Origin: an uncultured Poribacteria bacterium
GTDB taxonomy: Bacteria; Poribacteria; WGA-4E; WGA-3G
Direction: 5' to 3'
NCBI GenBank assembly: GCA_958295855.1
Contig: OY282383.1
Location: forward strand, 3,452,481-3,516,480
Length of the DNA stretch: 64,000 nucleotides
Shown here: one piece after another, positions 58,501 to 64,000 of the stretch
Position numbering within the stretch: the stretch's first letter is position 1
How the letters are laid out: every line of letters begins with the position of its first letter
Program-made: the position numbers and the translations under genes
The notes under the pieces: model-generated
Databases searched by the model: none
Told to the model about the DNA's origin: nothing
The model's input: the letters and a program-made list of their open reading frames with translations, nothing else

Positions 58501-58979
58501 TATCGCGTCAGAATATCCTTGGTTTTATCAGTTGTCCCTTGGGCGATAATAGCATCCCGCGCGCTCGTGACCTTTTGCTCCATCTGAAGCCAGTTTTCCC
58601 ATAAACACAACCGCCCTGCCATACGAATATTTTTGGCCCCTGTTTCAAAGCCGTGCGTCTCAACTTTCAATAGTTCTGGATTGAGCCAGTCCGCCAAATG
58701 TCTATTGTACCTTGGATGGCCAGGGGTCAGCTTGAGTTGAATCGGTGCTGTGCTTGCAATTGTTGCGCTTACAACCGTGATTCGCTCATAGTCCTGCATC
58801 TGATTAGTCAACTGCAGTCCCGGGTCTTGCCCTTTTTCATCATTATCTGTCTCAATAGAAATATAACGGAAGACAGGCAAACCCGCGTGTCCGTATTCTT
58901 CAAACAGGAGCTGGCGAAGGCTTTTTAAAATCTTTGTTCCGGTTGTGCCAAGTCCAACAAATAGCGTCGGTCGAATCAT
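55509..58979 (-). CDS. Large tubulin-like (Tubulin_2-type) protein (cluster gene 6)
   Basis: 1156 residues. The N-terminal VGLGTTGTKILKSLRQLL is the Rossmann-like first loop of the FtsZ/tubulin fold, and VYIVGSLCGGSCSGMMIDVAYFFR near residue 190 matches the tubulin signature (GGGTGSG) in the altered form CGGSCSG. The middle has long helical and beta stretches (QVEAFFEALDKEIEKTIQ). The last 180 residues are disordered, rich in E, P and T (GADSGAEPDEPFFPPTPQ...), ending with basic DVKQLMRRGNTRKKE. This fits Tubulin_2-type proteins, which are much longer than FtsZ and sit in operons with VWA and membrane proteins. GTP binding and filament formation are likely but not shown. AAGGAG precedes the ATG. 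Confidence 0.8.
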   Translation of the reverse strand: MIRPTLFVGLGTTGTKILKSLRQLLFEEYGHAGLPVFRYISIETDNDEKGQDPGLQLTNQMQDYERITVVSATIASTAPIQLKLTPGHPRYNRHLADWLNPELLKVETHGFETGAKNIRMAGRLCLWENWLQMEQKVTSARDAIIAQGTTDKTKDILTRYYQAKSRQIPRGKLIDDGAVNVYIVGSLCGGSCSGMMIDVAYFFRALFAGPDASKVYGMFTMYDKDQATGQAADTTVRSANCYASLLELNYYNHTDTTYDITFPTGRKVEKMRRKPFDYATFVSRSSRTPNIKHVLTGGDFDEDGLNLMVALNLFAESAGDTDGQKEAIRTDWEGYEGVWGLKPVIKGEIPLMVKYMASFGLTAVWYPKYRIASASACLVSQGLCKVLLGKHVPQATILTEAANQWQTILRPNMDILTNPKGQPPLRSRIESELNLVTSGTQLQKTMETSSTQDAFRQKFDQGGEYSELIKIQVPDCEDAFRNAIEEALNNRLAAIDFQGESGLGDVQAFFEALDKEIEKTIQSLPDRLPPLDLKLDWTPIRRAENNLWTKLIGLREQAIDECRKELIKKYRAVILGDKEAAYQKVRNFFLRPVLQRVRAELGFGVQPPDADAPNSARTIKQRLDQMVSNLNTCVKTFQNNYETASNLRNSASVKIVTDNPQNKIEIDAEALRAEIANMDTLSTLLCQKTMGAFLAEGHEAITLRMTETYRSLSLEQIPVKDVVTKARNILEAGGEENEIISMASRSNPYQTFHSNYVPAELDTPPKIICGDDSTKDALTDLRDSLSSKGPHFPRLGASSVDHLLFFYEEEAGFALDDLDAHAMLEQNFLKKPGIYGHLTHQDPDRIDLGLHQKSERLARWCKGLARLVPEICNRIGSKVFEGVFRLDNGRYVFEYYVDGLPQTLALYDDIDGIKRLSCRENSDAYRAFIGDIQSKFAQLSRPNITEVVRQLLWTVADLDQRGRLSDFYGKFLNEVYANSELTSETGADSGAEPDEPFFPPTPQTRVDIPPDEPTPNQHVEAERSTNATVDADGYEEIPSEDAEYNAGTFTEMKSENSSEHYGESTSQDPMSQRGTADADGDKRVWAESEPHAEPNPTDEPAAEVRDEEPFTEQGQRAEGTPATHEQKKQTQPPKEFSVADFDVKQLMRRGNTRKKE

Positions 58980-59000
58980 AAATTTCTCCTTCTAGGTTCA

Positions 59001-59357
59001 CTACTTCTTTTTGGGGTTACGGGATTTACTCGGCCTCTGTGTTGGAAGTGATACTAACAGACATAGGTCCACAATCACAATCAGCACATAGAGAATGAGA
59101 TAAAAAGGGATATGCCACCATTCAGGGACTCGTGGGATTGCTCGGAAACAAATCCAGACGATAAGAACTGTGCCAAAAAACATGTGTGCAACAATTGCAA
59201 TACGCCATGCTTGTGTTGTGGCCCGCTCGACCCCGTTTTGCTTGATAAGTAACCGGGCGAGCACAAATGCGATAACCCATACGATACCGTACGCGAGAAA
59301 ATAGAAGTAAGCAGGTACAACCAGCGCATCTACAAAAAAGTCAGCAATGAACTGCAT
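59001..59357 (-). CDS. Small three-helix membrane protein (cluster gene 5)
   Basis: 118 residues with membrane helices at about 13-35 (YFYFLAYGIVWVIAFVLARLL), 50-72 (IAIVAHMFFGTVLIVWICF) and 82-104 (FYLILYVLIVIVDLCLLVSL), and a basic tail (RPSKSRNPKKK). AGGAG before the ATG, 21 bases before the tubulin-like gene. No family recognised. It could anchor the tubulin-like protein at the membrane, but this is inference. Confidence 0.75.
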   Translation of the reverse strand: MQFIADFFVDALVVPAYFYFLAYGIVWVIAFVLARLLIKQNGVERATTQAWRIAIVAHMFFGTVLIVWICFRAIPRVPEWWHIPFYLILYVLIVIVDLCLLVSLPTQRPSKSRNPKKK

Positions 59358-59543
59358 TTAATCTCCTTTCGATTCATCAGAAAGGCGGGCATTTATCCTA
59401 TGTTGCATCACGGATGTTCATCTATTCGATCACCGTCTCGGCAGAATTTCTGGTTTCCATGCAAATAAGGTACCATAAACAAAATGAAATTGCAACAAAT
59501 ATTTTTCAAAGGCATTTCGTTTTATATTTTCTGTGTACTGATT

Positions 59544-61433
59544 TCATACATCAAGTGGATTATCATCAGAAGAATTCGCAGTAAAAATAGATTCATCATC
59601 CCCCGGTGATTCGTCAGATTGCTCATCCACGAATTTAACGTTTACGTAAACCTCATTGTCCTCACCTCGCCTTAATGTTAGCGTTTCTGGGAGTTCTAAG
59701 ATTCGTCCATCATCATCAGTATCCGCGAAAAGCAGAAGATGTTTCTTGACACAATGTAAGAAAGCAGGACTTCCAACATCAAAACGCAATTCATCGGTAC
59801 CCCGAGGTCCAAATTCGAGGATTGTCTTGTTCTTGAGTGGAAAGTACTCTGTTTCGTGTAATGGCGTCGTGCCTGCCTTGCTGACTTCGGTCACCGCGAT
59901 ATGATACTCAATTGGCCGTGGCCAAATGTGCATAATCAGAAAACATATTCCTGCACAGCACAGAACGACTAAAAGAACGATCAAAGGCCATATAGGAAAC
60001 CTATCGCCACCCCCTCGAAGTTTAAAGGGGGTTCCGAGGGTTGCGGATTTGGCAACGCCTTCATAATGATAGTCAATATCCAATACGAGTTTGTTTCCGT
60101 ACCAATCCAAGCGGTCCTCTTTAGGAATCACGATATTAAAAGCTTCATCTAGGTGCTTCGAGATGCTTGAAACATTCGCGTCGCAAAGTTTTCGCCCATC
60201 TTTGTATTGAACGTGAGACCGAATTTGATTGATTTTGAATGCCTTTTTGTTCGGACTTTCGCTCTGAACAACCAAGGTGCCGAAGTACGTGCCTTCCTGG
60301 AAATGCAGTTCCGGTTCAGGAGGAGACACATAGATGCTATCAATCACCGCTGTGTAGTTCATGGGCGGTGCTGAATAAGGGTCTTTGTCAACCCCGTTGT
60401 AACTATAGGTGACTTCAAGTTTTAACGCATTGCCGGGCGCGGGTATCTCTGGATTTGCAGGAAATGGGATGTGGAATTCACACGGCGGTGGATTTCCATG
60501 GAGTGAGATGGAGACAACCTCCAAGATGTTCACTGTGTTGTCTTTGTTCACAACTTGAAGAGGCTTGTTGTATTTATCAACAACCTCCACATTCACACTG
60601 TTGAGTTTAAATTTCGATGTCGCGGAGCTCTCCGTGTTAACGGTCAGCGTTTCGCTGGTGAAGTGTCCTTCGTCATCCCTTGAGAGTTGAATATTTCGCA
60701 CCTGTTCTTTTGGATTCGTAGGCGTGGCGATGAAAATAGAATCAATATCCCGCCGTCTTTGAAGTCGTCTGACTTGAATTCTGACATGATTATTAACGAG
60801 GATACCAAAAACCATTGGTGCATAATACTCCCCTTCAATTTCTGCCAATCGCTGCAGAACAGCGGATATGCCGGGATCGCTTTTGCCGCTGTTATCAATG
60901 TCTCCATCCGTCACAAAAATCCAATACGTTCCGTCGTCCGCCTCGCTGTACAACGCCTCGTACACCTCAACTTCAGCGCGAAGGAGATAAGAAACCTGTC
61001 CGTGGAAGGCACTCGCCAAATTCATCGCATCTGGCAATTGCCGATGAAATTCGTCGCGGCGAACCTGTTCTCTACGGAGTTTCTCGTATCGCCGATCCGC
61101 ATAATCCGCGTAGGTGAGGATATCACCATTCTCGTAGAGCGGTTTACCAACATACGCAGATTCACACGCCTTGATTTGCGCATCATCTATATTTCGCAAA
61201 GACTGCGAAGCATCTGTAAAGAGGAGGTTTATCAAATAATCATTAACCCGACGGATATCCTCGGACTCCATGTACGTATTTACGTTGCCATTTGTTCTAA
61301 GGCGAATCATACTACCAGACACATCATAAATCACGATGATGTGTTTAGCATCCGCTAAAGTTAAAAGTAAGAGAGAGACGAGCAAAATGGTGCCAATAAG
61401 GGTGTATAGTCGAATATTCAGCAAGTGTCTCAT
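59544..61433 (-). CDS. VWA-domain membrane protein (cluster gene 4)
   Basis: 629 residues from the ATG at 61433; an in-frame TTG at 61463 overlaps the previous gene. The N-terminal signal anchor (LYTLIGTILLVSLLLLTLADA) is followed by a VWA domain with MIDAS DVSGSMIRL and the later TYWIFVTDGDIDNSGKSD. Beta-sandwich repeats (SSATSKFKLNSVNVEVVDKY, VVQSESPNKKAFKINQI) follow. A C-terminal membrane helix (FPIWPLIVLLVVLCCAGICFLIM) leads into a cytoplasmic beta/acidic tail (ELRFDVGSPAFLHC, QSDESPGDDESIF). The VWA domain would face outside and bind a metal-dependent ligand. Confidence 0.85.
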   Translation of the reverse strand: MRHLLNIRLYTLIGTILLVSLLLLTLADAKHIIVIYDVSGSMIRLRTNGNVNTYMESEDIRRVNDYLINLLFTDASQSLRNIDDAQIKACESAYVGKPLYENGDILTYADYADRRYEKLRREQVRRDEFHRQLPDAMNLASAFHGQVSYLLRAEVEVYEALYSEADDGTYWIFVTDGDIDNSGKSDPGISAVLQRLAEIEGEYYAPMVFGILVNNHVRIQVRRLQRRRDIDSIFIATPTNPKEQVRNIQLSRDDEGHFTSETLTVNTESSATSKFKLNSVNVEVVDKYNKPLQVVNKDNTVNILEVVSISLHGNPPPCEFHIPFPANPEIPAPGNALKLEVTYSYNGVDKDPYSAPPMNYTAVIDSIYVSPPEPELHFQEGTYFGTLVVQSESPNKKAFKINQIRSHVQYKDGRKLCDANVSSISKHLDEAFNIVIPKEDRLDWYGNKLVLDIDYHYEGVAKSATLGTPFKLRGGGDRFPIWPLIVLLVVLCCAGICFLIMHIWPRPIEYHIAVTEVSKAGTTPLHETEYFPLKNKTILEFGPRGTDELRFDVGSPAFLHCVKKHLLLFADTDDDGRILELPETLTLRRGEDNEVYVNVKFVDEQSDESPGDDESIFTANSSDDNPLDV

Positions 61434-61447
61434 AAACAACCAATCTC

Positions 61448-62854
61448 TTAAGAGTCTAAACAAATGAGCCGGTCTTTACAAAGAATAAACAGTTTGTTTC
61501 CATACCGAATGGGTCTGGCAACAGGCTCCGGATTATTAGGGTGCCCCATCGCCAATCCGCGATGCGACACGGCGTAATTGGGCTCAAGCGAGAGAATAGT
61601 CGCACCAGACGAATTGGCAGAATAGATATGATTGTCCACCGCAATCGATCGGTGTGGTACAAACCGTAGTTGAGTGTCGTTTTTAGGCAGACTCTTCTCT
61701 GCCAAGAAATCGCCATCGCTATCGTAAGTATAGACTGTTTGTCCGTATCTATCAGATAGAAACAACCTTTTTCCATCGGTGAGCGGCGGGTGGACAAAGA
61801 GTGAGCGACGCTGGTCTAAATTGCTTGTTGGTTCTTGATCCAAATCTGCAACTTTTGACAATTTATCTGCCATCGGTTCATAACGGGCAAGGCTTCGCTC
61901 GCCAGGGTCGCTTAACGCTTCAAAATAGACTGCATCCCCCAACGAAACGGGGGCCGAGAAGGATATCCCTCGAAAAGATTTCAACCGTACTTTATAAGGT
62001 TTTGTTCCGATGTTGAGCGAGAAGATGTGCCCTTGCTGCCCAGTGAAAATGATACGCTCACCGCACAGCACTGGGGACATCACCTTGTTTTCACTGAAGA
62101 ACTTGTGTTCAATACAGATTCCATCCTGGTTTATGAGGTTAAACAGCAACACACCCTGTTTTAAGCCTGCAATCATTGTCGAGCTACCAGCCAGATGGCA
62201 TTTTAGCGGTGCACACCCAGGAACAGGTTCAATCTGCACAGCATCTACACCATTAGTATCAACAACTTGGGCTTCACCGCCCAAAACAGGCTTCCTTTGA
62301 ATTCCACCTGACACAACATAAAAGAGGTGGAGCCCATGATAGATTGGCGTAGTCCCGTATGTTAACGGTTCATCAAAGACAGCACTCCATTTTAAACCTA
62401 GGTGCCTTTGATGCGAGGGTTTCGCAATTGTGTAGGCATCCAACCTATTTTCACCAGGGTTCGGCACAACAATGAGTCCATCAATTGCGATTAGCCCGGG
62501 TAGGTGTTGACCCGTTTCTATTTTCGGTGTACCAACCACCCAAGAGCCAAATCCATAATTGATATCCAGATAGTCCACAGACGATGTTTGTGGGAGTGTC
62601 GCTGTGCGCTGTGGATTCGCAGAAGCCATATCCCACACCGCCGGTTTTTCGAGTTTTTGACGACATTGCGTACAAAAACGGGCAAAAACACGATTCCAGT
62701 GGCCAGCAGAACATCGAAAGGCGACTTGGGTACATTGCCGGCAATAACCTACCGCTGGTATACCCCTTTTGGTTTGTCCGGCTTCTGGCGGCGGCAAATC
62801 GCAAGCAATATTCTCATTTGAAAACGGACATTTGTTCATTGACTTCGCTATCAT
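61448..62854 (-). CDS. Zinc-ribbon plus beta-propeller (PQQ-like) protein (cluster gene 3)
   Basis: 468 residues. The N-terminal region has several cysteine pairs (MNKCPFSNENIAC, GYCRQCTQVAFRCSAGHWN, FCTQCRQKL) fitting one or two zinc ribbons. The rest is a beta-propeller-like repeat domain: LTYGTTPIYHGLHLFYVV, GERIIFTGQQGHIFSLNIG, DGKRLFLSDRYGQTVYTYDSDG, DNHIYSANSSGATILSLEPN, YGNKLFILCKDRLICLDS. This is a PQQ-like repeat pattern used for protein binding. No signal peptide, so it is likely cytoplasmic. It may share the zinc-ribbon partner with gene 7. Starting residues are uncertain; a second ATG lies five codons on. Confidence 0.75.
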   Translation of the reverse strand: MIAKSMNKCPFSNENIACDLPPPEAGQTKRGIPAVGYCRQCTQVAFRCSAGHWNRVFARFCTQCRQKLEKPAVWDMASANPQRTATLPQTSSVDYLDINYGFGSWVVGTPKIETGQHLPGLIAIDGLIVVPNPGENRLDAYTIAKPSHQRHLGLKWSAVFDEPLTYGTTPIYHGLHLFYVVSGGIQRKPVLGGEAQVVDTNGVDAVQIEPVPGCAPLKCHLAGSSTMIAGLKQGVLLFNLINQDGICIEHKFFSENKVMSPVLCGERIIFTGQQGHIFSLNIGTKPYKVRLKSFRGISFSAPVSLGDAVYFEALSDPGERSLARYEPMADKLSKVADLDQEPTSNLDQRRSLFVHPPLTDGKRLFLSDRYGQTVYTYDSDGDFLAEKSLPKNDTQLRFVPHRSIAVDNHIYSANSSGATILSLEPNYAVSHRGLAMGHPNNPEPVARPIRYGNKLFILCKDRLICLDS

Positions 62855-62915
62855 CAGAGTAAACTAACACAATTTTCAATTTATTTGCAAGAAAGAACTT
62901 AATCGTGAATCAGAT

Positions 62916-63557
62916 TCACTGCCTTTCCTCCGTTTCAGAATAGACTAACACAATCTCAATTCTGCGGTTTTTCGCCTTGCCTATTTCAGTCTTGTTTGTC
63001 GCGACAGGATGATATTCCCCATACCCTGTCGCGATCAGCGTTTGCGGATCAATGCCGACATCATCAACGAAAAGACGTAAGACCGCAATCGCGCGTGCTG
63101 ACGAGAGTTCCCAATTTGATGGGAATTGCAGTGTGACAATGCGAACATTGTCCGTATGTCCCTCAATTTGAACGCTCTGATACAATTTTTGCCCTTGTGC
63201 ATCTATTTTATAACGCTGCAATAATTCCCCGACGGCGGTTAAGGTTGTCCGCCCGAGGGGTTGTAGTTTCGCCTGGGCGGTTTCAAAGAGAATCCGGTCA
63301 CTAAACATGAAACGTTGCAAGTTGCCGTCTCTCTCAATTTCAATGATGCCCCTTTTTATCTCATTTGCAAACTGCTTTTCAAATGCTTCTTGGAGAGTGT
63401 CCTGCTTTTTCTCCATCCGAATTTTCAAAATCAACTTGCTGTTGGAAACAAATTGAATGAAGAGGAAAAACAGAAAGATGAGCAGCATCGCTATTGACAC
63501 ATCGGTAAACGCGGGCCAGATATTCAAAACAGATGTCTGCCGCATCCGCAGGTCCAT
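62916..63557 (-). CDS. MotB/OmpA-like protein with single membrane helix (cluster gene 2)
   Basis: 213 residues from the ATG at 63557 with CGGAGG upstream; an in-frame start at 63629 is less likely. One membrane helix follows a MotB-like opening: NIWPAFTDVSIAMLLIFLFFLF has the aspartate in the position of the MotB proton-channel residue. A short helical linker precedes an OmpA/MotB peptidoglycan-binding domain: FETAQAKLQPLGRTTLTAV, SVQIEGHTDNVRI, WELSSARAIAVLRLFV, ATGYGEYHPVATN, KNRRIEIVL. It resembles MotB and ZorB stator subunits. Its MotA-like partner is probably the truncated upstream gene. Confidence 0.85.
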   Translation of the reverse strand: MDLRMRQTSVLNIWPAFTDVSIAMLLIFLFFLFIQFVSNSKLILKIRMEKKQDTLQEAFEKQFANEIKRGIIEIERDGNLQRFMFSDRILFETAQAKLQPLGRTTLTAVGELLQRYKIDAQGQKLYQSVQIEGHTDNVRIVTLQFPSNWELSSARAIAVLRLFVDDVGIDPQTLIATGYGEYHPVATNKTEIGKAKNRRIEIVLVYSETEERQ

Positions 63558-63586
63558 TGCAATACCTCCGACGACTTTATGTCCGG

Positions 63587-64000
63587 TTAGCGGGAACCCC
63601 CAAACCAGCGACGGATTTCTGAAATCCAACGGTATATGCCGGGTTGACGCACTGTATTGTTAAGTGTATCCAATTTTAGAGAGATTTGATTCAGCAATTG
63701 TGAAAGAATTTGATGCGATGAATCTTCCCCCGGGGTTGGTTTCGTCCCTACCGGGAGCGTTTGGGAAGATTGCTGCACGTTCGCGATCAGCGTTTGTATA
63801 AGTGCTTTCTGTTCAGCAACCAGGTCTCCGTGCCCAATTAGATGGTTTTCGAGACGTTCAAACACTTTATTTTGCGCCTCAAGTGCGGAACGAATCTGGA
63901 GTTCATCTGCTAATTGCATAAGGGCATGAACTATCCCCTGCTGGTTTTCTATCAAATGGGTTTCAATACGCTCAAAAACTTGATTCTGTCTCTCAAGCAC
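63587..64000 (-). CDS. C-terminal coiled-coil part of the upstream cluster gene (partial)
   Basis: The reading frame is open through the window edge, so only the last 137 residues are seen. They form a long, glutamine- and glutamate-rich coiled coil with two related units (LERQNQVFERIETHLIENQQ and LEAQNKVFERLENHLIGHGD), then a flexible part and a basic end IRRWFGGSR. It lies 29 bases before the MotB-like gene. A MotA/ExbB- or ZorA-like channel with a long cytoplasmic tail is an attractive guess, but the membrane part is outside the window. Confidence 0.5.
   Translation of the reverse strand: MLERQNQVFERIETHLIENQQGIVHALMQLADELQIRSALEAQNKVFERLENHLIGHGDLVAEQKALIQTLIANVQQSSQTLPVGTKPTPGEDSSHQILSQLLNQISLKLDTLNNTVRQPGIYRWISEIRRWFGGSR

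Noticed and set aside
62916..64000. Calling the cluster a Zorya defence system
   Set aside because: Only a MotB/ZorB-like subunit and a coiled-coil tail are seen; no ZorC, ZorD or ZorE gene is present and the other genes are different.

Overview
The window looks like a chromosome segment of an uncultured marine or sponge-associated bacterium. My best guess is Candidatus Poribacteria or a close relative. The reasons are gene content (LamG/concanavalin-like exported proteins, two phytanoyl-CoA-dioxygenase-family oxygenases, a sulfatase, enolase-superfamily and sugar-epimerase enzymes, a Tm-1-like protein) and several families of short palindromic repeats scattered between and even inside genes. 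This is inference from style, not a placement by marker genes. Housekeeping sigma-70 promoters are easy to read here: several are TTGACA or near it, a 17-bp spacer, and TATAAT or near it.

Layout. 1-3765: catabolic/exported genes (LamG, enolase superfamily), a GspG-like pseudopilin and a UPF0261/Tm-1-like protein. 3801-5600: an IS607-type element whose serine recombinase is broken by a palindromic insert and has lost its catalytic serine, while tnpB stays open. 5774-6673: a PhyH dioxygenase. 6786-16281: a regulatory and transport block. A soluble triple-PAS histidine kinase and an NtrC-type response regulator are followed by an upstream-activator-like dyad, a textbook sigma-54 promoter, two small exported proteins and two tandem, nearly identical dicarboxylate/glutamate-type (SDF) symporters. 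This looks like a DctB/DctD-dctA circuit. 16509-20464: cytochrome c, transketolase, an acidic TPR-like protein and a second LamG protein. 20925-26987: a bactofilin-like membrane protein, a BatA-type VWA protein, a sugar isomerase, a cupin, an aldo-keto reductase, two small membrane proteins and an SDR enzyme. 27044-31309 (minus strand): a possible deacetylase-like enzyme, a glycerophosphodiesterase, two epimerases and a HIT hydrolase. 31626-33252: an Rpn-type nuclease with a tandem partial copy and a 12-bp coding minisatellite. 33408-43850: tgt, an ABC ATPase, a PfkB kinase, a large exported membrane protein, an archaeal-type pantoate kinase, a sulfatase, and a two-gene AAA ATPase/DUF4276 module.

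The most striking part is 45094-64000. It is a single minus-strand gene cluster of about 19 kb, cut off by the window edge. In transcription order it encodes a coiled-coil tail (probable MotA/ExbB/ZorA-like partner, partial), a MotB/OmpA-like protein, a zinc-ribbon beta-propeller, a VWA membrane protein, a small membrane protein, a large tubulin-like (Tubulin_2-type) GTPase candidate, a zinc-ribbon Hsp70-like ATPase, a second Hsp70-fold protein with eroded nucleotide motifs, two paralogous proteins with GrpE-like C-termini, a membrane-anchored transglutaminase-like protein and an 855-residue protein with a glycogen-binding-like domain. Gaps are small and the order suggests one envelope-spanning machine that couples a stator, a cytoskeletal filament and a dedicated chaperone pair. 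I know of no characterised system with this complete set.

A second theme is repeats that invade genes. One roughly 115-bp element lies in frame inside both the pantoate kinase and an unrelated membrane protein, and a shorter version lies in a different reading frame of the latter. Another repeat carries a Shine-Dalgarno sequence and sits directly in front of two gene starts. A third shows compensatory base changes between copies. No rRNA, tRNA or CRISPR array was recognised.
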